NCBI RefSeq assembly: GCF_009192735.1
Contig: NZ_VTFU01000004.1
Coordinates: forward strand, 124,001-188,000
DNA: 64,000 nucleotides
Direction: 5' to 3'
DNA from: Arthrobacter gandavensis
GTDB taxonomy: Bacteria > Actinomycetota > Actinomycetes > Actinomycetales > Micrococcaceae
The position numbers and the translations under genes were made by a program. The notes beneath the pieces were generated by a model. That model did no database searches and had not been told where the DNA came from. It was given only the letters and a program-made list of their open reading frames with translations. Below, piece after piece: positions 49,891 through 58,117 of the stretch. How positions within the stretch are numbered: position 1 is the stretch's first letter; every line of letters begins with the position of its first letter.

Positions 49891-51231
49891 GTGGCGGAAA
49901 TAGACAACCTCTCGAAGGGTGAACTGGGCAAAATCTGGGCCGCCATCCGTGAGCTGCGGTATGCCTCGCCGGTAAACAACACCGCAATCGGCCGCGATGG
50001 GCTGACCGTGTACGACGGCGGTGTCATCACCATCGAGAACGGCGGGCTGCGCGTCACGGGAACCGCCGAAATCATCGGCCAACTGATCGCATCCGGGAGC
50101 ATCACCTTCAACGGCCCGGTTAGGATCACTGGACCGTTGGACATTACCGGCTTGACTCAGATCATGGGCGACCTCAGCCTGCAGGCCGGCGGAAAGTTCA
50201 CGGCGGGCACTATCGAGCTCAACCCTGACGGGTCCGCGAAGTTCGGGACGCTGACCATTGACCCAGCCGGCAAGCTCACGAGTGGGCAGGCAACCATCAA
50301 TCCTGATGGATCCGCCAAGTTTGGCACCATGACCATCGGGGCTGATGGCAAGATCACCAGCGGCGACGCCGTCATAAATCCAGACGGTTCCGCCACTTTT
50401 GGGCTGTTCGACATCGCAAGAAGTGGTGATCTCAAATCCAAGGGCTCCCTCTCTATCGAGGGGTTGACCAGTCTCAAAAATAACCTGACCGTGGATAAGG
50501 GCTTCAAGATTACGCTCGGCGGGCTGGTACTCGAAAACCAGGATGCCAACACGGCCACGATTCTGGTTCCGGGTGGCGGCATCGCGGCAGACACCTCGCT
50601 CGGCATGTCCCTTAATCACAACAACATCATGCTGATCGCCCAGGTGGCACTCACGCTCCTGTCGCAGAACGTGAACGTTGACGGGCGCCTCAACGCTCTC
50701 GGGCATACGTACCTCAAAGGCAACCTATACTCGGACGCCACCAGCAACTTCCGCGGCCCAATCATTCATTCAGCCATCACTAACAACTCGAACGCGGCAA
50801 ACCTGCACGTTGACGCGAATGGCCGCTTCTGGCGCTCCTCATCTGCGTCCAGATTCAAGATGGATCAGCAGCGCATGGAGCTTCCGGTATCACTGCTGCG
50901 TCCGGTGATGAAGGACTGGATTGACGCGGGATCACAGGACCGTTTCGACCAGCTCGAGGCCGAACCGCGCCCGTTCCGTGAGAATGACCAGATGGAATAC
51001 GACTCCATCAGTCTGCGGCGCGTGCCCGGCATGGTTGCCGAGGATGTGGAGGCGGCAGGAGGGGCAGCCTTCGTCACCTATGACAGCGCCGGCAATGTTG
51101 AGGGCTTCTCCTACGACCGCTTTGCCTTGGCCCGCACGCAGCTTCTGGCGGATCTGGCGGCCGCGGATCGTAAGCGCATTTCCGCATTGGAATCACGCCT
51201 GCAGAAACTCGAAGCCCTTCTAGCGTCATAG
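49891..51231 (+). CDS. Tail fibre/spike protein with S74-like chaperone end
   Basis: The GTG start gives 446 residues. The centre (about 100-178) has tandem units of about 26 residues built on INPDGSAKFGTMTI, suggesting a trimeric beta shaft. From about 312, SSSASRFKMDQQRMELPVSL, RVPGMVAEDVEAAGGAAFV and FSYDRFALARTQLLADL, then a coiled coil (KRISALESRLQKLEALL), match the intramolecular chaperone of S74-type fibres, with Ser/Lys as cleavage residues. Likely host-recognition fibre. Confidence 0.78.
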   Translation: MAEIDNLSKGELGKIWAAIRELRYASPVNNTAIGRDGLTVYDGGVITIENGGLRVTGTAEIIGQLIASGSITFNGPVRITGPLDITGLTQIMGDLSLQAGGKFTAGTIELNPDGSAKFGTLTIDPAGKLTSGQATINPDGSAKFGTMTIGADGKITSGDAVINPDGSATFGLFDIARSGDLKSKGSLSIEGLTSLKNNLTVDKGFKITLGGLVLENQDANTATILVPGGGIAADTSLGMSLNHNNIMLIAQVALTLLSQNVNVDGRLNALGHTYLKGNLYSDATSNFRGPIIHSAITNNSNAANLHVDANGRFWRSSSASRFKMDQQRMELPVSLLRPVMKDWIDAGSQDRFDQLEAEPRPFRENDQMEYDSISLRRVPGMVAEDVEAAGGAAFVTYDSAGNVEGFSYDRFALARTQLLADLAAADRKRISALESRLQKLEALLAS

Positions 51232-51246
51232 AACCCCACCCCTTAT

Positions 51247-51272
51247 GCCGTCACCTTGTTGGCGGCTTTTCT
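51247..51272 (+). terminator. Hairpin with T-rich tail after the fibre gene
   Basis: GCCGTCACCTTGTTGGCGGC folds into a short stem (GCCG/CGGC with inner CC/GG) followed by TTTTCTT. It lies about 15 bases after the fibre stop. Confidence 0.5.
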
Positions 51273-51300
51273 TATGCCCTTACTCGGGAGGTAACCCCAC

Positions 51301-51798
51301 ATGGCGACAGCCACACTAACTGGTTCGCTTCGCACTTTTGGCGGCACAAACTTCAACCACCTTGACCCTGTCATTATCTTCCGGCCTGACAGCGCCCACC
51401 TGAATCAGAACAACATTTTCTCAGGCCCCGACATTCGGGTGACTCCGGCTCCTGACTCCACATTCACCGTGGACCTGGAGCGCACGGACGTAATGCTGGA
51501 CGCCGACGCCCACTACAAAGTGCTCATCGAATGGCGCAACCCAGGGGTTACCGGAGACACGGGTTCAGGCGTGGCGCAGCACGACACGGGGTGGCAGGTG
51601 TCCGTCCCGAACGGCAATGGTGGGCCTATCGGTGACTTCGCCAGGCCACCGCGCCCCAACTTCCAGATGGTCATTGTTTCGCTGACCTCGCCGCCCAAAA
51701 TTTATGGGCTGGGCGCCATGTGGCTTCAGTCGGACCCAAGCGACTCCAACAACCCTGCCAACACTGGCATCCTTCACCAACTCGACTGGGAGAACTGA
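51301..51798 (+). CDS. Hypothetical tail-region protein (165 aa)
   Basis: The ATG follows GGGAGGTAACCCCAC. The protein is beta-rich (TATLTGSLRTFGGTNF, DSTFTVDLERTDVMLDADAHY) with a Pro/Gly-rich C-terminal half. It is reminiscent of N-terminal adaptor or Ig-like pieces of tail fibres. Four bases separate it from the deacetylase gene. No family recognised. Confidence 0.65.
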   Translation: MATATLTGSLRTFGGTNFNHLDPVIIFRPDSAHLNQNNIFSGPDIRVTPAPDSTFTVDLERTDVMLDADAHYKVLIEWRNPGVTGDTGSGVAQHDTGWQVSVPNGNGGPIGDFARPPRPNFQMVIVSLTSPPKIYGLGAMWLQSDPSDSNNPANTGILHQLDWEN

Positions 51799-51801
51799 AA
51801 C

Positions 51802-53223
51802 ATGGCTCTATTCTGGAGGCCAATTGCGAACCTCAAGGGCGCCAAGGGCGATGTCGGCACGTATTACAAACGTACGATAACCGCCGACGATGACATCTTC
51901 ACACTCCCGCCGGGTTCTTACAGGGTCGCGGGTGCCGGCTCGACAAATGCGCGACTCCCGGTAGCGCGATACGGCGATTTGATCGTGCATTCTGAAGGTG
52001 GACCGCGAACTCTTACCTTCCAAACCAATGACCTCGGCGCCACACGCTTTGAAACTCGTGCATTCGTCATTGGTAGCGACAATTCGGGTTCCTTCACAGG
52101 CAAGACGTGGCGCGAACTGACCACGTCAGCCCGTGGGCGCCCCGCAAACCACGCAATTGACGTATGGGCTAAGGAGCCGGGCTACAACGGTTCCTACGCT
52201 ATTGACCTCCCATCCGTCGCAACGGCGGGCTCTGTTGGCCCGACCAATTACGGCTACATTCTCGAGCATGAGACCCAGCCCGCCGGTGGGACTCGGCAGG
52301 TGGCCTATGCAACCCACGTTGACGACCAGGGCGTCTACCACCGCGGAGAGACCGCCACAGCTTCTGGGGAGCTCACACCATGGAAGCGGATCATGGATGA
52401 GCGCATGTCTCCGGCGCTCAACCGTGGGCAGCTGCTGTTCGATGAGATGGCGGCGGCTAACGGTGGCAAGGTGTTCACCGGCAACGCGGTGCCGGTAGCG
52501 CTCACATTTGACGATTTCCCTCGGGACTTCCGCGACACAGTCATGCCCCTTCTACGGGCGCGGGGGTTACCCTGCACCATAGGGCTGTCCTCGAAAATGT
52601 ACGAGCCGACATCAACCGGTATATACGCGGGCGCGACAGGGACGACATGGGCGGAAATCAACGCTTGGCCGTCAACCATAACGATCGCGAATCACTCCGC
52701 TACCCACAGCAGCGCAACGGACCGTTTCGGCATGTACGCGGAGATTGTCCACAGTCTCCGGGATCTCCGTCTGGCGCTCCCGGGTAAGAAAATCTACACA
52801 TGGATGCAACCCTCGGTAACCTATGACCCGCGGTTCGAAAATGGCGGGTCCACTGAAGCGTATGCCTCCACGATTGCGGGCCACCTGCAGTTGGGCCACC
52901 ATGCCTTCGTGACGGGCTCCATCCGGTACGGCGGTTTGCCTACGGTGCCGATGATGGGGAATCGGATCCCGCATGGAATTGGGCGGGTGTGGGTTGATTC
53001 ATCTAATGGGATTGCCAGCGCACCGAAGACCATCACCGATGCACGAGCCATCAAGCACGGCCTCATCTTGGGCGCCCACGCGGACCGCTTCGGCAAGCCG
53101 GGACTTGCAACCGTAGCCGAACTGACCGGGCTCCTGAATTGGTTGAAGGCTGAGCAGGACGCAGGGCGGGTTAAAGTGCTGACCCTGGAACAGTTCGCCA
53201 TCGCACAATACGGGTCACTCTAG
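51802..53223 (+). CDS. Tail protein with polysaccharide deacetylase (NodB) domain
   Basis: The 473-residue protein has an N-terminal virion part with a KGAKGDVG collagen-like start and a beta-rich fibre section (about 25-195). From about 230 it is a NodB-type deacetylase: PVALTFDDFP (Asp237, Asp238) and NHSATH (His298, His302) supply the metal and base residues. It probably removes acetyl groups from a host surface glycan during adsorption. Fusion of fibre and deacetylase is unusual but known for some phages. Confidence 0.83.
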   Translation: MALFWRPIANLKGAKGDVGTYYKRTITADDDIFTLPPGSYRVAGAGSTNARLPVARYGDLIVHSEGGPRTLTFQTNDLGATRFETRAFVIGSDNSGSFTGKTWRELTTSARGRPANHAIDVWAKEPGYNGSYAIDLPSVATAGSVGPTNYGYILEHETQPAGGTRQVAYATHVDDQGVYHRGETATASGELTPWKRIMDERMSPALNRGQLLFDEMAAANGGKVFTGNAVPVALTFDDFPRDFRDTVMPLLRARGLPCTIGLSSKMYEPTSTGIYAGATGTTWAEINAWPSTITIANHSATHSSATDRFGMYAEIVHSLRDLRLALPGKKIYTWMQPSVTYDPRFENGGSTEAYASTIAGHLQLGHHAFVTGSIRYGGLPTVPMMGNRIPHGIGRVWVDSSNGIASAPKTITDARAIKHGLILGAHADRFGKPGLATVAELTGLLNWLKAEQDAGRVKVLTLEQFAIAQYGSL

Positions 53224-53230
53224 TGGTCGT

Positions 53231-53251
53231 CAGGCAGTCCTTTGCTGCCTG
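53231..53251 (+). terminator. Hairpin after the deacetylase gene
   Basis: CAGGCAG and CTGCCTG pair over 7 bp with a TCCTTTG loop, just after the stop. It separates the tail operon from the next cargo-like gene. No long T run follows. Confidence 0.5.
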
Positions 53252-53308
53252 GATCATGGGACCGTCCGCATTAGGCCGGCGTACCTGCAAGCCATAGAGT
53301 TTCCTACT

Positions 53309-54043
53309 ATGACTCGAGTATTCATTTACGGTAGCTGCGTGACCAGAGACGCAGAGCCTTGGTTCAAAGATTTCGACTTTGAAATGGTGGGCTACGTCGC
53401 ACGCCAGTCTCTGATATCTGCTTTTAGCAAGGCGAACGTTTCTGAGTACGACTTCTCAAAAATTAGCTCGAGCTTCCAATCTCGCATGATGCGCGGCGAC
53501 GTCGAGGGAAGATTGCGGTTCGACATTCAGGCCTCGAAACCGGACATCGTTGTGTGGGATATTTGCGACGAGCGGTTGGGCGTGAAATCAGCGGCAACGG
53601 GTGGGATGGTCACTCATGTCCGGGACCACGTCGCGGATGGGATTCATCCTGGACCTTTCGGTTCATTGCTGCGCTTTGGTGACGATGCTCATTTTGTCTT
53701 GTGGGAGCGAAGCCTCGATCAGCTGCTTGAAGCGCTGAGCAGGTATGGCCTGGCTGGCAAGCTCTACCTGAACGCTACCCCTTGGGCCATCGCTGACGAG
53801 CAGGGCAATGACCATAATGGGCAGGCCGCAAAGGCTGAGGAGTTCAATCGTGCCGCGGAGCGGTACATTGACCTTGCGCGAAGTAAAGGAGTTCATATCG
53901 TTGCGATTCCGCAGGGGGAAGCTATTTCCCTAACGGACGGGCACCGTTGGGGCCCAGCCCCCTTTCACTACGTTGACGACACGTACAGCAGGATGCTCGA
54001 AACCTTGAGTTCCTCAATTCGTCAAGTCGCTGTGAGTCATTAA
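53309..54043 (+). CDS. DUF6270/SGNH-like protein (cargo gene)
   Basis: The 244-residue protein begins TRVFIYGSCVTRDAEPWF, the DUF6270 start, where GSC takes the place of the GDS block of SGNH hydrolases. PDIVVWDICDERLGV and a C-terminal FHYVDDTYSRML complete the pattern. These domains occur with wall and capsule polysaccharide genes and may act as esterases or acyltransferases. The DNA is less GC-rich than the tail genes, and hairpins flank it. A conversion role is inferred. Confidence 0.78.
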   Translation: MTRVFIYGSCVTRDAEPWFKDFDFEMVGYVARQSLISAFSKANVSEYDFSKISSSFQSRMMRGDVEGRLRFDIQASKPDIVVWDICDERLGVKSAATGGMVTHVRDHVADGIHPGPFGSLLRFGDDAHFVLWERSLDQLLEALSRYGLAGKLYLNATPWAIADEQGNDHNGQAAKAEEFNRAAERYIDLARSKGVHIVAIPQGEAISLTDGHRWGPAPFHYVDDTYSRMLETLSSSIRQVAVSH

Positions 54044-54045
54044 AG

Positions 54046-54073
54046 GAAGGCCCTCATGCCTGTGAGGGCCTTC
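54046..54073 (+). terminator. Perfect hairpin after the DUF6270 gene
   Basis: GAAGGCCCTCA and TGAGGGCCTTC pair over 11 bp with a TGCCTG loop, starting two bases after the stop codon. Together with 53231-53251 it isolates the gene. Confidence 0.75.
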
Positions 54074-54123
54074 GATATTCCAGCTGTCAATTTAGCGCGT
54101 TGAAAGGCGCGCACGGCAGCTTG

Positions 54124-54157
54124 AAGCACCTCCGCGAGCGGGGGTGCTTTTCTTTTA
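54124..54157 (+). terminator. Rho-independent terminator upstream of the lysis region
   Basis: AAGCACC/GGTGCTT with an inner CC/GG pair is followed by TTCTTTTACC. It is the second terminator in 80 bp and lies before the membrane protein gene at 54222. Confidence 0.7.
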
Positions 54158-54221
54158 CCCAAAAGCGGGAGGTCCAAACACTTTGGCCCTCCCCAGACCC
54201 CCACACCGTCAGGAGGCCTCG

Positions 54222-54701
54222 TTGCCTACCCACGTCTACCAACCCACCCGCAACCCGCCCTCGTGGATCGACCGGCTACTGGTTCACCCAATGGACGCGA
54301 CAGTCGCCGCCGTGTCCGTGATCTTCGGACTCCTCGCCGCAGCATCACTCATCGCGCCCGACTTCATCCCCTCCAAGAGCATGGAGCAAATGCCCCTGCT
54401 CGTGGTCGTCCTCGTCTCATCGTTCCTCGCCGCCGGTGGAGTGCTATCCATCATCGGACTGAACTGGTCTGGTGACGACGTATCGACCGGTTGGGCGCTT
54501 GAACGCTTCGGGCTCCTGCTGTCCGGCGGCGGCTTCGTCGCCTACGCAATCAGCGTCTCCTGGCACTATCCGGAGTCCGTCTTCTCATGGACCGTCCCGC
54601 TATTGCTCGGCCTCGGCGGATTCCTCCGATTCGCGTCCGTCCTGATGATTGAACGGCGCACGCGCCGCACCATCGCAGAAGTGAAGGGCGAGATCCTTTG
54701 A
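54222..54701 (+). CDS. Four-helix membrane protein of the lysis region
   Basis: A TTG at 54222 follows AGGAGGCCTCG and gives 159 residues; a longer frame from 54144 crosses the terminator. Four hydrophobic segments are seen (ATVAAVSVIFGLLAAASLI, LLVVVLVSSFLAAGGVLSII, FGLLLSGGGFVAYAISV, VPLLLGLGGFLRFASVLMI), with a charged C-terminus. It may be a holin-like or accessory lysis protein. It is coupled to the next gene by TTGA. Confidence 0.65.
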   Translation: MPTHVYQPTRNPPSWIDRLLVHPMDATVAAVSVIFGLLAAASLIAPDFIPSKSMEQMPLLVVVLVSSFLAAGGVLSIIGLNWSGDDVSTGWALERFGLLLSGGGFVAYAISVSWHYPESVFSWTVPLLLGLGGFLRFASVLMIERRTRRTIAEVKGEIL

Positions 54702-55108
54702 CCCCCGAAGCCGTACTCTCCATCATCCTTGGCACCCTCGGCGTGCTCGGCAGTGCAGGCTTCTGGGGATACAAGCAGTCCCGCAAAGAGGCCCCCATCA
54801 AGAAGAGGGATGCCGACCTCGCGGTTGCCGAGACCTCCCAGCAAATGGCCCTCGCGGTGGCCATCGCCGCACGCGAAGACAATGTGACGCTGCGGGCGGA
54901 CCTCGAAAAGGAGCGTGGCGCTCTGCAAGTCCTGAGTGGCCGAGTGGATGAACTCTCCACACAAGTTCGCGAACACAACCGGACCATCAGCCGGCTCCGT
55001 GAGGCGTTGAGCGCCTTCTCCACGGCGTGGGATGAGATGGCCGCCCAGTGGGCCATCGTTCGTCTCAGCGATGAACCACCGCCCAAGCCGACAGTCAAAA
55101 CCCACTAA
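54698..55108 (+). CDS. Membrane-anchored coiled-coil lysis-region protein
   Basis: A TTG in a TTGA overlap gives 136 residues. An N-terminal hydrophobic helix (VLSIILGTLGVLGSAGFWGY) is followed by a long coiled coil (TLRADLEKERGALQVLSGRV, ELSTQVREHNRTISRLREAL). Actinophage lysis cassettes often contain such proteins. Role unknown; spanin-like or holin-regulating functions are possible. Confidence 0.65.
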   Translation: MTPEAVLSIILGTLGVLGSAGFWGYKQSRKEAPIKKRDADLAVAETSQQMALAVAIAAREDNVTLRADLEKERGALQVLSGRVDELSTQVREHNRTISRLREALSAFSTAWDEMAAQWAIVRLSDEPPPKPTVKTH

Positions 55109-55131
55109 GCCCCGAACCCCGGGGCTTTTTT
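55107..55131 (+). terminator. Rho-independent terminator before the endolysin gene
   Basis: AAGCCCC and GGGGCTT pair around GAACCCC and are followed by TTTTT. The hairpin begins at the stop codon of the coiled-coil gene. Read-through or a local promoter must supply endolysin mRNA. Confidence 0.78.
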
Positions 55132-55160
55132 CATGCCCTACCGACGCCCTAGGAGGGCAC

Positions 55161-56057
55161 ATGGCACTACTGACCCATGACAGATGGGCCAGCCTTGTCT
55201 CCGGTCGCTACGTTGATATTGACGGTGCGTACGGCGGCCAGTGCTGGGACACGTTCGCTGACTACTGCATCAGCGTCCTGGGCATCAAGCCCATCAACAC
55301 GCACGGTGGCAACTGGCACGGCTGGGCCTACGCGATCTGGGACCAGTACGAAGTGAACGGCGCTAAGAATCACTTCGACAAAATCAGCCCCGACGAGCCC
55401 GCCCGCAAAGGTGACACGGTCATCTGGACAGACCGCCACTGGTACTACCCCGCCTCACACATCGCCATCGTGGAGGCCGACGCGGACAGCAACGTCTACT
55501 GCATGAGCCAGAACAGCAGCCCGGCACAACCATGGCTCCCCGGCTACAGCACAGCAGCCACCGGGCCAAACATCCGGCAATACCTCACCAAGCAGGGCCT
55601 CGCCGGATACCTCCGGCCCAAGACCCGATTCACCCCAGCAGCGCCGCCCGTCGTGGTGGCACCCGTCAAACCCAAGGAGTGGGACGAAATGGCAACACGC
55701 GAAGACCTCAAGGCCGCATACCGCGAAGTACTGGCCGAACCCGCAGTGCTCGACCGGATCGCCCTCGCCATCCTCAAGCGGGACTGCTACCTCGTGGACC
55801 CCTCCGGCAAGAGCGGCAAGGTAGTTGGCACCACCAGCCTCGCCAAGAAGATCAACTGGATGGCGCACAACGACGCCCAGCAGCTCGCACTCACTGCACT
55901 GGTAGGCCAGAACGTTGAAGGCATCGCGGGGCTCATGGCGGAACACACCATGGAGCTGCCGGACGGTGCGCCTGTAACGGGCGGCATTGTCCCGTCCGAG
56001 AGTGGGCTGCAGGACGCCGAGTTCATCAAGTCCGCAACTGAAGTGAAGGAGTCCTAA
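55161..56057 (+). CDS. Endolysin with CHAP domain
   Basis: The ATG after TAGGAGGGCAC gives 298 residues. The N-terminal CHAP amidase/peptidase has Cys28 (GAYGGQCWDTFADYC), His100 (YYPASHIAIVEAD) and GDTVIWTDRHW. A Pro-rich linker near 163-180 leads to a helical C-terminal part that may bind the wall or oligomerise. It degrades peptidoglycan at the end of infection. Confidence 0.9.
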   Translation: MALLTHDRWASLVSGRYVDIDGAYGGQCWDTFADYCISVLGIKPINTHGGNWHGWAYAIWDQYEVNGAKNHFDKISPDEPARKGDTVIWTDRHWYYPASHIAIVEADADSNVYCMSQNSSPAQPWLPGYSTAATGPNIRQYLTKQGLAGYLRPKTRFTPAAPPVVVAPVKPKEWDEMATREDLKAAYREVLAEPAVLDRIALAILKRDCYLVDPSGKSGKVVGTTSLAKKINWMAHNDAQQLALTALVGQNVEGIAGLMAEHTMELPDGAPVTGGIVPSESGLQDAEFIKSATEVKES

Positions 56058-56323
56058 TGTTCACCCTCATCTTCTGGAAGGCGACGTTCGAGCGGGCCAT
56101 TTCCACTGCGGCACAGTCCGCACTCCTGGTTCTCGGTGCCGATCAGATCAACGTTGTCTCCGTGGAGTGGCCTGCCGTTCTCGGATTCGCTGCAGGTGGC
56201 GCCGTGCTGACCATCCTCAAGTCTCTGATCGTCGGTGCGAGTGACGGCAACCCGTCCACCATCAACGCCGAAACACTGGCAATCCCTGACGGCACAGGCA
56301 AACGCCGAGCACCCCAAGCATGA
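56057..56323 (+). CDS. Holin, r1t family
   Basis: The 88-residue protein begins MFTLIFWKATFERAISTAAQ, the r1t-type holin N-terminus, with two membrane helices (SALLVLGADQINVVSV region and VLGFAAGGAVLTILKSLIVG). A hydrophilic tail follows. It overlaps the endolysin stop by one base and precedes a strong terminator. Confidence 0.87.
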   Translation: MFTLIFWKATFERAISTAAQSALLVLGADQINVVSVEWPAVLGFAAGGAVLTILKSLIVGASDGNPSTINAETLAIPDGTGKRRAPQA

Positions 56324-56324
56324 C

Positions 56325-56360
56325 AAAGCGCCCCTAGTCTTCGGACTGGGGGCGCTTTTT
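56325..56360 (+). terminator. Late operon terminator
   Basis: AAAGCGCCCC..AGTC with TTCG loop pairs with GACT..GGGGCGCTTT and is followed by TTGTCG. It ends the lysis operon and faces the convergent glycosyltransferase gene. Confidence 0.85.
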
Positions 56361-56398
56361 GTCGTTTAGCGCCGAGGCAATCATCCTCATATGGATGG

Positions 56399-57337
56399 TT
56401 AAGCTATCGGGCTCTCCTGAGCGTCTTTAAGTAGGGTAACTCGGCGGTTCAAGAGATCGGTCTTGAGTGATCTGAGGGCAGAGAACTGGGAAAGCGCCAG
56501 CGCAGTTTGCTCGTCACTATCCGTCCACGCAGACCCCTCCTTGGCATACGGTGCGGTGGCCGCAAAGAGCCGGAATTCAACCAGCCGATCAACGTCTAGG
56601 TTGAACATCCGGAAGTCCGAACTCAACCACTTACGGCTATCAGCGCTGTCACGTGCGGTACTACGACGGCTAGTGAAACGCGACGATGACTGCCTATGCC
56701 TGTTATATAAGAAGACAGAATGACGGGCATCAAGCAAAGCCACTGTCTTGCCGGTCCGCTCCGCCCATCCCAGGAGAGTATGGTGTCCGCCTCGGGCGAA
56801 CCCATGGACATCCTCAGCAAGCCCATATGCGACATTCACAAGCAGATCATGGCGCCCTTCAAGGACTAGTCGCTCCACGGGGAAGAACTCAATAGCGCTC
56901 GTTGCAGACATAAAAAGCTTGTCGCCCTCGGTGCGCAGCGCCAAATCTAGGAAAAGGTCAACAGTGTCATGCCGCAATGCATCATCGTCATCAATGCGCG
57001 TGAGATACATCGGGCCGCCAGGCATGGAAAGCCTGAGCCTATCCTCCAAAGCATCCGCTACTTCGAACGCGTAGCGGACAAACACCAGCTCGATCCGGCT
57101 AGCCGCAGGGTTGGCATCAACCAGCGCACGAAACTCCCGCAAGCGCTCTAGAGGCATATCCCGGTCAAGGAAGATGAACCATTTGTCTTCGGGCCGCAAC
57201 AGTCGTGAAACTGAGGGAAGAGTGATTGCGCCGAAGGCACGAATCCGGAAGTCAAGCCATGATTCGTCAAAGACACCAATGCCGAACCTGGTGTAAAAAA
57301 CGAAAGGCGCGTAAAGCTTATCGCTGTATGAGCTCAT
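56399..57337 (-). CDS. Rhamnosyltransferase-like glycosyltransferase (cargo gene)
   Basis: The 312-residue protein matches the putative rhamnosyl transferase family: FVFYTRFGIGVFDESWLDFR near the N-terminus, DKWFIFLDRDMPLERL, and the nucleotide-sugar motif YLTRIDDDDAL. It lies antisense next to attR, outside the late operon, and its DNA is less GC-rich. Prophage-edge glycosyltransferases often alter surface glycans of the lysogen to block re-infection. The donor sugar is not certain. Confidence 0.8.
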   Translation of the reverse strand: MSSYSDKLYAPFVFYTRFGIGVFDESWLDFRIRAFGAITLPSVSRLLRPEDKWFIFLDRDMPLERLREFRALVDANPAASRIELVFVRYAFEVADALEDRLRLSMPGGPMYLTRIDDDDALRHDTVDLFLDLALRTEGDKLFMSATSAIEFFPVERLVLEGRHDLLVNVAYGLAEDVHGFARGGHHTLLGWAERTGKTVALLDARHSVFLYNRHRQSSSRFTSRRSTARDSADSRKWLSSDFRMFNLDVDRLVEFRLFAATAPYAKEGSAWTDSDEQTALALSQFSALRSLKTDLLNRRVTLLKDAQESPIA

Positions 57338-57564
57338 GAAGGTTCAACGCATAAAACGGGTTCCGGGGAACCGTCCGGAGAGTGCCTACGCCCGCATGCC
57401 GGGCATTCGAATTGCCCCGCATCCTCAAGTAGTTCTATTTCAGTTGGGTTCTCGAAAGACATGTATCGAATCTTACACGTCACGCCTGCCGCGATTCCGG
57501 GTCTCTCATGGCGGCCAGCTCAGCCCTGCTGTCTACGTCAGTGCCAGGTGACAGGATCACCGGC

Positions 57565-57855
57565 GTGAATAAAGTGGATGTTATGGAAGCGCGGCAGAGG
57601 CTTCACGGGACCGGCGGCAGATCACCAGCCGGAAAGGTCACGCACGCCCCCTACAGGCGCGAGCCGTACGTTAGGGCCCAGCTCCCCCAATTCGGGACGA
57701 TAGACGCTAAGGCGGCCGCCTGGACACGAACGCAGGTACTTCTGCACTGGATCGATGAGAACGGAAAGGCCCACAACGAATGGGCGCTGGCTGTGAGGGT
57801 CCGAAGGATCACCAGGGCTGAATCTGCTTGGCAGGATCCGTACGACGAGGAGTAA
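57565..57855 (+). CDS. Hypothetical protein at the right prophage end (96 aa)
   Basis: The GTG at 57565 is preferred, with AGGATCACCGGC upstream; an ATG at 57508 would add 19 residues without a ribosome site. The folded part contains YVRAQLPQFGTIDAKAAAWT and HWIDENGKAHNEWALAVRVR, a small beta barrel pattern. Phage-end position suggests a lysogen-expressed gene. No family recognised. Confidence 0.55.
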   Translation: MNKVDVMEARQRLHGTGGRSPAGKVTHAPYRREPYVRAQLPQFGTIDAKAAAWTRTQVLLHWIDENGKAHNEWALAVRVRRITRAESAWQDPYDEE

Positions 57856-57871
57856 TCCACTCGAGTCCACG

Positions 57872-57896
57872 GACTTTGTGATGACTAAGTGATGAC
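57872..57896. repeat. Phage end repeat, right copy (possible integrase arm site)
   Basis: An exact 25-bp copy, in direct orientation, of 18974-18998. It lies about 50 bp inside the attR core; the left copy lies about 120 bp inside attL. See the left copy for interpretation. Confidence 0.6.
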
Positions 57897-57944
57897 CGGG
57901 GACCTCCGGAGCGTAGTGGAACCTCCGAAAATCCCCGGTATCGC

Positions 57945-57981
57945 GTAGGGCTGGTGGGGCTTGAACCCACGACCCACGGAT
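57945..57981. other. attR core (37-bp direct repeat) inside the tRNA gene
   Basis: Identical to 18815-18851. It restores the 3' part of the tRNA on the minus strand, so integration leaves a complete tRNA. The bases flanking both copies differ, which fixes the repeat length at 37. Confidence 0.92.
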
Positions 57982-58019
57982 TATGAGTCCGCTGCTCTGA
58001 CCAGCTGAGCTACAGCCCC
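57946..58019 (-). tRNA. tRNA with CAT anticodon (Met, or Ile2), phage integration target
   Basis: The minus-strand cloverleaf has acceptor GGGGCTG/CAGCCCT (G1-U72 wobble), D stem GCTC/GAGC, anticodon arm GCGGA-CTCATAA-TCCGT and T arm GTGGG-TTCAAGC-CCCAC. CCA is not encoded. The CAT anticodon fits elongator Met or lysidine-type Ile; these cannot be separated by eye. Its original terminator is now at 18730-18766. Confidence 0.92.
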
Positions 58020-58117
58020 CAGCACCCCTGAGGGGCTGGTTGCCCGCGAGGGCAATAGGAACATCCTAGTGGCAGCCGCGCCGGTCCTGCCAATTGGCGC
58101 GGGCCCCGGACGCCCCG

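Larger units (their letters stand above)
18815..57981. mobile_element. Integrated temperate siphovirus prophage (about 39.2 kb)
   Basis: A 37-bp direct repeat flanks the element (18815-18851 and 57945-57981), the right copy inside a tRNA gene. The order is integrase, immunity, early/recombination, replication, terminase, head, tail, lysis. All modules expected of a functional phage are present: integrase, terminase subunits, portal, capsid, tape measure, endolysin and holin. No transposase or frame-broken essential gene was seen, so it may be inducible. Confidence 0.95.
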
